A stretch of DNA of 64,000 bases from Dactylorhiza incarnata (GCA_033032865.1 JAWHQI010000165.1:5959830-6023829), one strand, 5' to 3'. Shown: positions 44,096 to 56,220, counted from the stretch's first letter. Numbers and translations are program-made. The notes: generated from the sequence alone by a model not told the origin.

Positions 44096-45999
44096 CTAGA
44101 AAGAAGATGAGAGTAAAGATTCAGATACCCAAGTGGTACCACCCATAAAATAAGTGGAAGCCTTAGGTACCCAGATTTGTTTTAATGTATTTTGTTTTAT
44201 TTTCCTGCAAGAACTAGTTGTGTGACCTAACCTATAACAATTTGCACACGAAATAAAGGGGGTTGAGACCCTTTTCTGGAATATTTTCTTGCTGGAATAA
44301 ATTGGATTTACAGAAGAAAAACATTTTGAAAAAGAAAATTCAGGTTTCTTGTATGAGGTGCTAGCGCCAGCGTTAGTGGCTAACGCCGGACGGTAGCCCT
44401 CTCCTCGATATCCGAGCCCAAATTTTCCAGAACCATGACACTGGTTCCCTAAAATTATTTCTAGTGATTTTTGGCATATTCCAAAATTTTTAATGGCCAT
44501 GGTGAGATCATGAACTTGTGCTTTAAGTGAAGAATTTTCTTTCACAAGCATGACACACTTATTTTCAAAACCCTTTTTGTTATTTTTGATTTCCAAAAGA
44601 GAGGCTTCTAATTTCCTTTCTAACTCCCCCTTCTCTTTTGTAAGAGTTTTGGCATGAGAGAGGGCTTTAGAAAGTGACTCTTCAATATATTTTGCCAATT
44701 TAGTGGAGTGATCACACTCTTGGCAAGAAACCTTTCTCTTTTCTAAAAGAATTAATTTTTTGGAAAGCTTTTAATTTTCTTTAATAAGAGATTCATTTTC
44801 ACGATTCAATAAAATACTTTCTTTCATATTTTTATCAAAAACTTTGCAAGTTTCAAGGAATTCATTAACGAGTTCATCATAAGTGGGAGGAGTTACCTCA
44901 GTGTCGCTAAAAACACTGGTGTCGTCACCGTCGTTTCCATATCCCATTAGGCACATGTTTGCTTCCTCATCTTCGCTTGATGAAGTCCCGCTTGATTCTT
45001 CGGAGGAGGAGGAAGAGTCATCCCATGTTCTAGCTTTTAGCACCTTCCTCTTCTCCTTCCCTTTGTGCCGCTTTTCCTTCTTCTCCTTCAAGAACTTTGG
45101 GCACTGGCTCGGAATGTGCCCGGTCTTCCTACAATGAAAGCATTCCGGTGGAGGTCTATCTTCTTCATCGTCGCTCTCCTTTTCCTTCTTTGAAGATGAC
45201 CTTTCCATCTTGCATCCTTTTGGATAAATTTCTGGAAAGTGTTTCTCCTTTCCGGATTTCGCATGAACTTTTGGAAATTCTTCAACAAAAGGCTTTCTTC
45301 ATCTTCATCCTCATCCTCTTGGCACTCCTTCTTTGATGTTAGTATCAATGCCTTCTTCTTTGGCTCCTTGTTATATTCATCATATTGGATTTTGAGTTCT
45401 ACCTCATGGGTTTTGAGATTCCCCAATGAGGCTCTCAACTTGGAGCGTTCTTAGATTGTGCGATTCTGAAATGGCCGTCGCCTTCGGGTTGAATTTTGGT
45501 GGAAGAGAACGAAGAATATTTCGGGCCAAGTCGCCGTTGGAGAAGGTCTTTCCAAGAGCTTTGGAGGCATTGACGATCTTGGTGAAGCGCGTGTACATGC
45601 CATCAACATCTTCACTTCATCCATCCAGAATTTTTCATATTCCGACTCAAGTTGGAAAAGCTTTGAATCTTTAACCTGCGATGTACCTTCATGAGTAACT
45701 TCCAAATGATTCCAAATTTCATATGCAGTAGTACATGCAGAAATTCTATTAAATTCATTTCTATCTAACGCACAAATATAGCATTCATAGCTTTTGCGTT
45801 ATTTTTATATTTGAGTTTATTCCGATCATCTCATTTATCTTTGGGTTTTTCTAACATAATCTCTCCAACTACAAATGTAGGAGGAGTGTATTCTTCTTCT
45901 ACCATGTTCCAAACCTCAATATCTAGGGTCATTAGAAAACAACGCATCCTATTTTTCCAATAATTATAATCTGACCCAGTAAATAGTGGAGGTCTACTA
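44096..45999 (-). pseudogene. Copia B gag
   Basis: The minus strand encodes the same gag as Copia A, here without the DNA transposon. Recognisable parts are LFTGS-type N-terminus at 45960-45999, FTKIVNASKALGKTFSNGDL (45510-45590), knuckle CFHCRKTGHIPSQC (45105-45146), an acidic Ser-rich stretch, a coiled coil (44640-44900), and a second knuckle CANCYRLGHTTSSC (44209-44250). A TAG at 44096-44098 ends gag in frame with pol. Several frame changes near 45600, 45440, 45200 and 44770 break it. The start codon and PBS are missing because the sequence is joined at 45999 to the interior of a Copia E LTR. Confidence 0.85.
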
Positions 46000-47192
46000 A
46001 CTCCTACAACTCGGAGTAAACAACTCCTACAAAATAACTCGGAGTAAAAACTCCTACAGGAATTAGATAAAGTTTAAAACGAAACTTCTCTTGAATCTCA
46101 ATAGAGATCAACTTCAGATCTGGAGAGACAAAATCTTCTTCTTCCTTTAGAGTGAAAGTTTGGATCTTCAAGGATTAGGAAGAATGAAGAATCGACAAAC
46201 CTGATCTGAGTAGGCCCTTTGATTAAATCGAAAAGATCTTCAATATTGAGAGCAACAACTTGATCAAAGGCCTTCTTATCTGAGAAATCTCTAGCAGCAC
46301 TGAAGAACGAATCTTGAGAGGTGCAGAAGTTAGATCTCAGAAAACTTGTTCAGCACGAGAGGAAGAAAACGACGATCTTCTTCTTTTAACAATCGGGTTC
46401 TATATTCTTCTTGCCCTAAAAATAAGAGATTATTTATTGGAAGACCTCCAACGGCTCGGGCGACAAACAAGGAGGGATCGCCACGTGTACTGTACACGGC
46501 GGCCAACCCTAATTTTCGAAAATGAAACTGAAATTTGAAATCCGTCTGTCCGTCATTCGTCGAGACTTCACGTGAACATTCGACGAATTTGACTTGGCCA
46601 TTGAAAATACTGATCAAAGCTTGAAAACTGTCTTCTGTTTTCATTCGTCGGAATTCATCGGGAGTTCTCGAGAACATTCGACGAATTGACTTAGCCGCAC
46701 CATTTCCTTCAAAAGTCTGCCTTTTTGACTTCTGTCTGCGTTCGTCGATATTCGTCCGGAGTTCACGAGAACATTCGACGAACAGACTTAGCCGCAGAAA
46801 ATTCCTCTACAAACTAGAAATTTAGCTTCTGTCTGGATTCGTCGAGATTCATCGGAACTTCACGAGACATCTCGACGAATTGACTCAGCAAAAATTTCTT
46901 TTCTTCTGAAAACCTGCTCCACTCCTCAAACTTGAAAACCTTCAGTTATGAGTATATGAAGTACACCCCAATAGAGAGAATACACATGGACCAACACTTT
47001 GTTCTACACAATGAGGGATTACATTGTCTAGAACTGTGTTTGGTGATCCATTGCAACCTGACTTTGGTGTGCACTTAGCAATTTAGAACCTGCAAACACA
47101 TAACTAGAGAACACATCAAATACAACTCAATTCAACTTAGTTCATAGGAACACTTCTTCAAATCAAGGTAATTGTGGCTACAATACCCAACA
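46000..47192 (-). repeat. 3' LTR of Copia E, truncated
   Basis: It matches 50430-51619 and lacks the LTR end. The junction lies in the ACTCCTACAACTCGGAGT repeats. The palindrome cluster is at 46540-46880. The TATA position reads CCAATAAATA (46431-46440), a decayed version of the 5' LTR box. Confidence 0.85.
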
Positions 47193-47600
47193 ATCTCCCC
47201 CTATTTGAAGAAGTCAGAACCTATGTACTGAGTTGAATTGCACTTAAATAAATATATATCAAATATATAAGGAGAGTTAAAAACTTAGCTTTTTCAACCT
47301 TCTCTCCCTTTCAACTTTCTCTTTCAACTTTGCCAATTCTAACTTTGCCAATTCCTCCCAACTTCAAATTCTCTTGCAATTTCAACTTCTCTCCCCCTTT
47401 CTGACTACTTCAGATAGGGAAGAAAAAGCATGAGAGCTCAAAGCTCCCCCTCAGCAACTGCATAGGAGCACACATTTGGAAGTATATGTAGAATCAGCTC
47501 CCCCTCATCTTTCTCCCCCTTAGTCTTATCTCCCCCTTAGAATTTCAGTGCCTGGACTGATTTCCTAAGCTTTTCAGCAACCTTACTATATTTCTTCTAT
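47193..47600 (-). other. Copia E polypurine tract and 3' remnant
   Basis: 47193-47206 is the PPT (minus: AAATAGGGGGAGATT). The following 400 bp is pyrimidine-rich on the plus strand (repeated CTCCCCCT words) and non-coding. The pol deletion junction lies near 47560-47610. Confidence 0.65.
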
Positions 47601-50003
47601 GTTCTGGTCATGTACCATGAACATCCACTTGTCCAAATGCCTGATTAGAGTTTTGGTTGGCCTTTGGACATACCTGCAAACACAGATTAATTTCCCTTAG
47701 GAACCCAAAAGGATTTGGGTCCTAGGTTTCTGGTTTAGATCAACACCACTCAGAGTGTTTAACATTGCAAGGGGTCATTCTTACATTGTTAACTCGTGGA
47801 GTTCTTGGCACACTATGATTGAACCAACAATCTATGGCAAAATGACCAATTTTGCCACAACACCAGCATTAAAATCTATTGTATCTCCTCTTTGTGTTCT
47901 GCTGAGCCTTTTGAACGGGTGGCTTTGTAGGAGGAGCAACTTTGGAGGTAGAAGCCTCGTGGTGCAACATACACAATTCTTAGGCACAATAGGCTTGACC
48001 TGTGGTGCCTTCTAGCATTCGAATCCATGAACAAATGGTCCATGATGCTTCAATTGAACTTCCTCATAAGGAGCCTTGAGGGAGCTAGAACCAAAGTTTC
48101 TGGGTCTGGTCCACACTGAGTTCACCTTGACAGGCTCAACATGGGTTGGTCTGCTGAAGTGACCATAAATGCTCTCGAATCATAGGTGTTCGTAGGAAGA
48201 ATCACCTTCTTGAAAGTTGGAGCACACTGTGGACCCTTACCCTTTGCTTTAGCAGCTCTTCTTTTGGCTGACTTACTTAGGCTCTTTTTCAGCAACATGG
48301 CCCAAACCACTACTACCAGAACCAGCAGTGAAAGTGTCTACGATAGGCAAAACTATCTTGGGCTTAGAGAAGTTCATTGTGATCTTCTTTTCAGCCTCAA
48401 GCTGTTTCGTCAAATCATTGATAATTTCATTCTTCTGAATGCCGGCTGAAGTGGCCTCGGAGAGAGCAATCTTCAAGGATAAGATTTCATCCCTGAGTAG
48501 GTTAGATTCTTCAATCTCCTTTCTCAGGTTTGATTCTTGATCCTTTAGGGATTGAATCTCCTTTGATTGAGTTTTAACAAGCTTTCGACACTTATTAAAC
48601 CCCTTCAACATTTCTCATACTTAGCAGTCAACTCAGAATCCTCTTTCGAATAGTAGTTTTCATTAGCATCAGATGCCGTTTCTGAACATGAAAGAGGTGT
48701 AGAAGATAATACCTGACCGGTGAAAGGAACAATATCTTTGTCATCATCTGACATGACCATTAGACTGCAGAAGCAGTCTTTTGTGAGACCTTTTCCTCTA
48801 TATTGACCAAATTGGTCTTCTGTATCAGGTTGAGCCATCAGTCCAAAGAATGCCTCTTCATCTGAGTTAACTCATTTGTGTCACTGTCACTAAGAGTCTT
48901 GGTCTTCTTTGCTAAGAAGCTCTTTTCTTCTTTCCTTTTCCCCTTGAAGGATTTCTTCTCTTTCTTCTTTTTGTATGGACATTCCATACTTATATGCCCT
49001 GGTTTATTACAACAATAACAGACAATATCAGTCGAAACATGTTTATTCGGTTTGGTTTTATACCTGTCGTTGCTGTCTTCTTTCTTGTGATATTCATCAT
49101 CACGCCTTGATCTTCTTTGCTCCTTTTTCTAAGCATTTTTTTGAATTTCTTGGATAGTGAAGAGAACTCTCCATCGGACATGTCTGAGCTTGATGAGCAA
49201 TCCACAGACTCATCGTCTTCATCTGACGGCTGTGTCCTTTCAAATGATCTAGCTTTACCACTTCTTGACTCTTTGGCCTTTAGTGCCACAGAGTTCTCCC
49301 TTCCAGAAGTGGAGCATCCTTCTTCTTCAGCTTTTCTAATACTCAGCTTTAGCTCATGGGAGAGCAGCTTCCCATATAGAATCTGTGGCTCCGTAGTAGC
49401 CAACTTACCATATTCTCTGATAGCTATCACTTTGGGTTCCCATTCCTTAGACAGGGATCTAAGGAATTTATCGTTTAATTCACCCATGGTGAATTCCCTT
49501 CCATAGTTTCTCAAACCATTTACAATCTTGAAGAATTTCTCGTAGGTGTCAGAAATTGTGTCTTTGCCTTGTTGCTTGAAGGCTTCATATTCTTGATTTA
49601 GCAATGATCTTCGATCATCCTTCACTTCTTCTGTTCCTTCCATAAGGACCACTATGGAATCCCACATCTCCTTTGCAGACTTGCAGTGAATCAGATTTTG
49701 TAGCATTGAATCATCAATTGCACCTGCTATGATGTGCTTTGCTTTCTTGTCCAGAGTGACTAGTGCAATTTCATCCATTGTCATGTCCATCACTTTCTTT
49801 GGCACTTGTTTGGTGGCATCATTGGTAGAAGCAACCATGGGAATATGGGGACCTTCCTTAACTATCTGGGAGATTCGGGGATCATTTGCTTCCATGTAGA
49901 AGATGACTCTTTCTTTCCACATGGGGAAATTTTCCTTAGTGCAAACTGGGAGCTTGGAGGAAAACCTTTCCATGCCTCTATCCATAGATAGAGATCTTGA
50001 CAA
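47600..50003 (-). pseudogene. Copia E gag with protease stub, frameshifted
   Basis: The gag starts MSRSLSMDRGMERFSSKLPV (50003), then MWKERVIFYMEANDPRIS, LIHCKSAKEMWDSIV and FLRSLSKEWEPKVIAI, all like Copia D gag. The first 337 codons are open; a frameshift near 49130 precedes the knuckle (about 48970-49020). Further pieces (48273-48838, 48122-48310) hold a coiled coil and a LPTNTYDSRAF-type segment. WVPKGN and TAA near 47695 end gag, and a protease start (QVCPKANQN) follows in the +1 frame with a damaged active site (47610-47660). No other pol domain is present. It could only be mobilised by proteins supplied in trans. Confidence 0.82.
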
Positions 50004-50046
50004 CGTAGAAGGATCTTTAATCTAGGTGTTAACCTCTTAAGGATAA

Positions 50047-50062
50047 TCTCGCTCTGATACCA
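50047..50062 (-). other. Primer binding site of Copia E
   Basis: On the minus strand TGGTATCAGAGCGAGA lies two bases after the LTR end, the plant initiator Met-tRNA site. Confidence 0.92.
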
Positions 50063-50284
50063 ATTGAAAGAAATCGTTGTCTACCTAAATCACCTAGAGG
50101 GGGGTGAATAGGTGATCTCTACTGCGATTGCGGAATAAAAATTTGCACAAACACAAAAAAATAATCACAGCACAGAGACACAAGATTTATAGAGGTTCCC
50201 CAAGGGTGGGTACTCCTCTCTCCCGCTCCACCTATCTAGCACTTCGGGCTAGCGTCGGCAACTTCACCAAAACTCGGATTTATC

Positions 50285-50490
50285 AACAAATCCTACACTC
50301 GGAGACAACGGCTCCTACAAACTCGGAGAACAACCTCTCCTACAAACTCAGAGTAAACAACTCCTACAACTCAGAGTAAACAACTCCTACAACTTGGAGT
50401 AAACAACTCCTACAACTCGGAGTAAGCAACTCCTACAACTCGGAGTAAACAACTCCTACAAAATAACTCGGAGTAAAAACTCCTACAGGA
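50285..50490. repeat. Tandem ACTCCTACAACTCGGAGTAA repeats in the Copia E LTR
   Basis: About seven to eight units of 22-23 bp. Each can pair ACTCC with GGAGT across a short loop. The Copia D LTR has a shorter, more diverged version at 27690-27800. It lies downstream of the TATA box, in the transcribed part of the LTR. Confidence 0.85.
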
Positions 50491-50857
50491 ATTAGATAAA
50501 GTTTAAAACGAAACTTCTCTTGAATCTCAATAGAGATCAACTTCAGATCTGGAGAGACAAAATCTTCTTCTTCCTTTAGAGTGAAAGTTTGGATCATCAT
50601 GGATTAGGAAGAATGAAGAATCGGTAAACCTGATCTGAGTAGGCCCTTTGATTAATCGAAAAGATCTTCAATATTGAGAGCAGCAACTTGATCAAAGGCC
50701 TTCTTATCTGAGAAATCTCTAGCAGCACTGAAGAACGAATCTTGAGAGGTGCAGAAGTTAGATCTCAGAAAACTTGTTCAGCACGAGAGGAAGAAAACGC
50801 CGATCTTCTTCTTTTAATAATCGGGTTCTATATTCTTCTTGCCCTAAAAATAAGAGA

Positions 50858-50867
50858 TTATTTATAG
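50858..50867 (-). promoter_or_regulatory. TATA box of the Copia E 5' LTR
   Basis: CTATAAATAA on the minus strand, about 100 bp downstream of the palindrome cluster. Confidence 0.75.
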
Positions 50868-50965
50868 GAAGACCTCCAACGGCTCGGGCGACAAACAAGG
50901 AGGGATCGCCATGTGTACTGTACACGGCGGCCAACCCTAATTTTCGAAAACGAAACTGAAATTTG

Positions 50966-51310
50966 AAATCCGTCTGCCCGTCATTCGTCGAGACTTCACG
51001 AGAACATTCGACGAATTGACTTGGCCATTGAAAATACTGATCAAAGCTTGAAAAATGTCTTCTGTTTTCATTCGTCGGAATTCGTCGGGAGTTCTCGAGA
51101 ACATTCGACGAATTGACTTAGCCGCACCATTTCCTTCACAAGTCTGCCTTTTTGACTTCTGTCTGCGTTCGTCGATATTCGTCGGGAGTTCACGAGAACA
51201 TTCGACGAACGGACTTAGCCGCAGAAAATTCCTCTACAAACTAGAAATTTAGCTTCTGTCTGGACTCGTCGAGATTCATCGGAACTTCACGAGACATCTC
51301 GACGAATTGA
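50966..51310 (-). promoter_or_regulatory. U3 cluster of TTCGTCGA/TTCGACGAA palindromes
   Basis: About four diverged units of 80-90 bp each combine ATTCGTCGA, CACGAGAACATTCGACGAA and TTGACTTAGCC words. The same cluster is present in the truncated LTR at 46540-46880. The core is the inverted repeat TTCGNCGAA also found in Copia B. Confidence 0.65.
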
Positions 51311-51619
51311 CTCAGCAAAAATTTTTTTCTTCTGAAAACCTGCTCCACTCCTCAAACTTGAAAACCTTCAGTTATGAGTATATGAAGTACACGCCAATAG
51401 AGAGATTACACATGGACCAACACTTTGTTCTACACAATGAGGGATTACATTGTCTAGAACTGTGTTTGGTGATCCATTGCAACCTGACTTTGGTGTGCAC
51501 TTAGCAATTTAGAACCTGCAAACACATAACTAGAGAACAACATCAAATACAACTCAATTCAACTTAGTTCAAAGGAACACTTCTTCAAATCAAGGTAATT
51601 GTGGCTACAATACCCAACA

Positions 51620-51900
51620 AAAATAACAAATGTCAGAAGTACAAAAACAAAGTAGTACATATAAACTAACATATTTTTATTGATTTTTAGAAAATTTGAA
51701 AAATAGAAAAATCAAACACCCACGCTAGCGCCGGCGCTAAAGCTAGCGCGGAAAACAGTAAGTGATTTTTTTAGAATTTTAAAATTTCACTTTTTGATCT
51801 TGATTAAGAGTCCTTAGAGTAGTCTTATGTAGAAATTTTGTAATTTTTGGAGATGTCTTGATTGCTCAAATTGCATAATACTTTAGCGTTTTTCAATAAC
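51620..51900 (-). other. Copia B' 3' region, partial
   Basis: AT-rich non-coding sequence matching 12430-12710 of Copia A in reverse, with the CpG palindrome block CGCTAGCGCCGGCGCTAAAG at about 51722-51741. It is cut on the left by the Copia E insertion. Confidence 0.75.
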
Positions 51901-54645
51901 TCATCCTAAGATGTCTAAGACTCCTAATTCTAACCTTAACATTTGAAATCTTGCATCGGGAAGTGGTTTAGTGAATATATAAGCAAGTTGAGAGTCCGTG
52001 CCAATAAAACTTATCCTAACATTTTCCTTTTTAATGTGATCCCTTATGAAATGATGACGTACATCTATATGTTTGGATCTAGAATGATGTACAGGATTAT
52101 TTGCAAGATCAATGACACTTTTGTTGTCACATTTTAATTCAATATGTTTTATATGAAAACCAAAGTCCTCTAGAGTTTGGCTCATCCATACTACTTGTGC
52201 ACAACAACTCCCTAATGCAATGTATTCGGCCTCCGTGGTGGAGAGTGTAACCGAATTTTGTTTCCTACTAGACCATGCAACTAATGAAGGTCCTAGAAAA
52301 TGACAAGTACCGCTAGTGCTTTTTCTATAAAGTGAGCATCCGGCGTAGTCCGAATCGGAATAGCCGTGAAGTGTAAATGAATTATTATGCGGGTACCATA
52401 ATCCTAATCTAGATGAACCAATTAGATATCTAAAAATACGTTTTACCCCTTTTAAATGAGATTCTTTTAGATTGGCTGAAATTGACCACATAAGCATACG
52501 ACAAACATAATATCGGTTCTAGTTGCACTTAGATAAAGTAGAGATCCTATCATACCTCTATATAAAGTTTGATCAATAGAAATTCCTGATTCATCTTTCC
52601 TAATTTTAGTGATGCACTCATTGGTGTAGTAAGCTTGTTTAAGGTTTTCAAATCCAAAGCGTTTAAGCATATCAAAAACATATTTAGTTTGACATATAAA
52701 AATACCATCATTTCTTTGTGATACTTGAAAACCAAGAAAATAAGAAAGTTCTCCTACTAGACTCATTTCAAATTCATTTTTCATCACTAAAATACTTCAT
52801 TACACAACTCTTCATTAGTAGATCCAAAGATTATATCATCAACATATATTTGCAAAATAATCAAATCATCATTAATGTGCTTAATAAAGAGAGTATTATC
52901 GGTAATTCCCATAATATAATCGTGCTTTAATAAAAATGATGTGAGTCTTTCATACCATGCACGGGGCGCTTATTTTAAACCATAAAGCGCTTTTTTTAGT
53001 TTTATAAACATGATTGGGAATTTTTCACTAATAAAACCGGGGGTTTGTTCAACATAAACTTCTTCTTTTACAAACCCATTTAGAAAGGCACTTTTTTACA
53101 TCCATTTGAAATAGTTTTATTCTTTTAAAGCTTACAAATGCTAGAAAATTCGTATAGATTCCAATCTAGCAATAGGTGCAATAGTTTTCTCAAATCTATC
53201 CCCTCGATTTGTGAATATCCTTGTGCTACTAAGCGTGCCTTATTTCTAATGATTCTAGACTCACCATCTAATTTATTTTTAAAAATCCATTTTACACCTA
53301 TAACCGGGTGATTAGATGGTATTTCTACTACTATTTCCAAACATTATGTCGCTCAAATTGTTCTAACTCTTCATTCATAGCCAAAAACCAAAATTCATCA
53401 CTTAAAGCGGTAGAATGGTTTTTGGTTCTATTTCGAAAATAAAACATATATTTGAATAAGATTCATGAAGAGAAGATCGAGTTCTTACCCCAATAGATGG
53501 TTCACCTATTACTAGCTCCCGTGGATGATCCTTTGTAAATTTCAAGGCGCTTGGAGGCACATAATCATCTTCCTTGGCCTCCTCTTCCTCTTCTTTTGAA
53601 GGTTCCTCGTCACCATGCTCCAAAGGTGGTAAGAGATCATCCTCTTTGCCTACGGAAAGTCTTTCTACACAAGGAACAAACTCATCAAATTTCATATTAA
53701 TCGACTCTTCAACTTTACTATTTTTTTATTAAAAATTCTATAAGCTTTACTAGTTGAAGAGTATCCAAGAAAAGTTCCTTCATCGCATTTTTCATCAACT
53801 TTCCAAGCTATTTTTAGTATTCAAAATAAAACATTTACAACCAAAAACTTTGAAGTAGGATACGTTAGGCTTCTTTTGAAAATAAAGTTCATATGGTGTA
53901 TGATTAAGAGATGGGCGAAGCATGATTCTATTCATAACATAACATGGTGTATTTACGGCTTCGGCCCAAAAGGACTTAGGCAATTTATATTCACATAGCA
54001 TAGTGCGTGCTAGTTCTTGAAGTGTCATATTCTTTCTTTCTACAACACCCATTTTTGTGTTTGTGCGTGGTATAGAGAACTCATGTTTAATGCCTAACAT
54101 ATCACAAAAAGAAGTAAACTTTTCATTTTCAAATTCTCCTCCATGATCCAGCGAATGCATTTAATTTTAAATCACTTTAATTTTGAACTAGAGTACATAA
54201 TTTTGCTAATTTGCAAAACGCATCGGATTTGGATGAGAGAAATAATGTCCAACAATATCTTGAAAACTCATATATTAAAACATATGTATATAATCTACCA
54301 CCAAGACTTGCGGTGCTAACGGGACCAAAAAGATCCATATGAATTAATTGCAAGGGTCTTGTAGTAGAAATAAAATTTTCACTTTTGAAAGAGGATCTAA
54401 TAAATTTACCTTTTTGACATGGTGAACAAAGTGAAGGTAAAGTTTCATTTAACCTAGGCAATCTTCTAATTAAATCACTTTAAAGTTTTACAATAAGTTT
54501 TGTGCTAGCATGTCCTGGCCGTCTATGCCAAAGTTCTAATTCACCATTTTAGTGATAAAACATTTTATAGATGATTTAGGAAGATCATGAAAAGAAACTA
54601 TATAAACATTATGAATTCTTGGTGTAGTTAGTAAAATATCTTTTG
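51901..54645 (-). pseudogene. Copia B' pol: GAG-pre-integrase to RNase H
   Basis: RNase H is well preserved (SDSDYAGC, LSTTEAEY, LKCDNKSVIDL, ending LDILG at 51901). RT has FLGFQVSQRNDGIF and, at 52838-52855 in another frame, the YVDD region. Integrase has HMDLFGPVSTAS (54321-54350), LDHGGEFENEKF and VVERKN. Many small indels and stops break it. At 54645 pol stops inside the protease-integrase linker and is joined to LTR sequence, so protease and gag are deleted. It is a second copy related to Copia B, with its own RNase H. Confidence 0.85.
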
Positions 54646-55937
54646 TAAACACAAAAGAGACATGATTATATTATATAAAAAAGGTGTTTACATAAATTTG
54701 ATTTCAGTATCGCTTGAAATTGGAGGCGTACAAAGTAAAACAATTTTTCCTTTCTATACCGACTTGTATCCCCACAAACCGGTTGGCTTTAGCCAATCCT
54801 TCCCCGGATAAGGCCTCAAGCCGCTCTAGCCAATCCTTCCCGGATATGGCTTCGAGCACCCCCCTAATCACCTAGAACTAGTCGCCAACACAAGGCGAAT
54901 TCCTCCCTAAGTCCTACCCAGACCTAGTCGCCACACAAGACGAATTCTTTAAACGGTTACAAAAATATATGGACTGAAAGTAAAGATAACAATAATAAAA
55001 CTCCCTATGAGATCTTCTGAAGTTGGAGATGAAGTATCGCTGTAATATGAGCGAGGTCGAAGCGATGGTCCTTCGGATGTAGCGTGACGTATCCTCCTCC
55101 AGAATTCTCCTTAAGCTTTTTGTGGGAGATCCTTCTTTGGCAGCAAAATGGAGTTTTGGCACAAATATTCTCTCTAGAAGCTCTCTCAGATTTCTGGAAT
55201 AAAGCCTTCAATAATCCTCCCAGCCATGAGAAAAAAATGAAATCAGGTCTTTAAATAACCTCTGGAGCTAACGCGTGGCGTTAAGGTTAACGCCAGCGTT
55301 AGAGAACGTGTACGACAGTTGCTGAGATCGTGTATAGCATCGGGAGCGTGACAGAACCAAATTTCATTGAACGCAACACATTTCGTCGAACGCGCCTTCA
55401 TCGAACCCGCCTTCGTCGAACGGAAACCCATTTTGTCAACCGCGACCATCAGGATCGTGCCAACCGCCGGGATTGTGGCAGAAACCAAGTTCGTCGAACG
55501 GAATCAATTTCGTCGAACAGAACTCCAGTTCGTCGAACACAGCTTGTCAAGCGCAATTTCGTCGAGCGCAGGCAATTTCGTCGAACGAAACTCCACGTTC
55601 GTCGAGCGCAGTTAAGTTCAGATTTCGTCGAACGCAGGTTCCTGAGGTTTTGTCGAGCGCCTTCAGAGTTTGTCGAACGCTCCAATTCGTCGAGCGCAGT
55701 TTAGTTCAGATTTCGTCGAACGCAGTCTCAGCGGTTTCCTTCTCAACGGTTGTTAACGCTGGGAGTTAACAACTAACGCGAGCGTTATCACACTTTCCAG
55801 AGAGTCTCTCCAATCTATTTTCTACCTATGGAGTATTGCACCTAGTTCCTGCAAACTCTAAATACACGACAAGGAAGATCAAATACAATTGGGATTTGTT
55901 ATTCTCAAACAAAGGGATGTGACACACATGTCCAACA
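54646..55937 (-). repeat. Outer LTR of the Copia B/B' compound, truncated
   Basis: It matches 18300-19609 and lacks the first roughly 180 bp (the PBS-side end). It ends TCCAACA at 55937, followed by GCTAC. The TTCGTCGAACG cluster is at 55262-55790 and the TATA-like box at 55248-55257. The pol/LTR junction shares GTA (54645-54647). Confidence 0.88.
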
Positions 55938-55942
55938 GCTAC

Positions 55943-56220
55943 AACATCATCTTCGGATGGTCCCTCATCAGTACATTCGATGTGTCCCCTCCTCATTCCA
56001 CCAATGCCTCAAGTTCCAGCGTGGGCGAAGTCCAGATACGAGTGAGGGGAGGCCCAAAGGTAGCGAGGTAATGCTACGTTACCGCGGGCAACGCAATCAC
56101 CTGTCAAGCAGAGGCAGAAGAATGGGCACGGAGATGGAGAGACAGGACATGGTGGAAGGGATGACCCTCAGCCAAGCTTGGAGCGGGGATGAATTAAAGT
56201 ATTTCTACCCTTAAACTATT
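55943..56220 (+). pseudogene. Tat protease, C-terminal part
   Basis: The frame directly after the Copia B duplication begins with a YNIIFG-type motif (the end of the protease, ILGRP-like in relatives), then SSVGEVQIRVRGGPKVAR and CYV, which correspond to the segment following protease in Tat elements. A stop (56069-56071) precedes CYV. No RT motif follows: the sequence goes into non-coding DNA and then the repeat array. Confidence 0.7.

Larger units (their letters stand above)
46000..51619 (-). mobile_element. Copia E, gag-only SIRE-like derivative
   Basis: It has a complete 5' LTR (50065-51619), PBS, gag, a protease stub, then a direct jump to the 3' PPT and a truncated 3' LTR (46000-47192). 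Integrase, RT and RNase H and any extra ORF are absent. The gag is related to that of Copia D. The left outer end and its target duplication are lost, because a deletion fused the LTR interior to Copia B gag at about 45999. The right side is intact at CCCAACA (51619). Confidence 0.85.
50065..51619 (-). repeat. 5' LTR of Copia E
   Basis: On the minus strand it starts TGTTGGGTATTG and ends CGATTTCTTTCA, 1555 bp. The ends match Copia D. It has a U3 palindrome cluster (50966-51310), a TATA box (50858-50867) and a tandem array of a 22-23 bp unit (50285-50490). Confidence 0.93.
18121..55937 (-). mobile_element. Copia B/B' compound element, SIRE-like, minus strand
   Basis: Two related copies in the same orientation lie between a single pair of GCTAC duplications (18116-18120 and 55938-55942). 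From left: 3' LTR (18121-19609), 3' region, RNase H (21437-21733), Gypsy C insertion, rest of pol and gag (41327-45999), Copia E, then a second 3' region, second pol (51620-54645) and a truncated LTR (54646-55937). There is only one gag and no PBS. The Tat protease continues straight across the outer limits. A simple model is a tandem LTR-internal-LTR-internal-LTR array that lost its middle LTR. The left terminus reads TATTGG instead of TGTTGG, a single G-to-A change. Confidence 0.8.

Noticed and set aside
50285..50490. CRISPR-like repeat array
   Set aside because: The units are contiguous tandem repeats without unique spacers, in a plant LTR.
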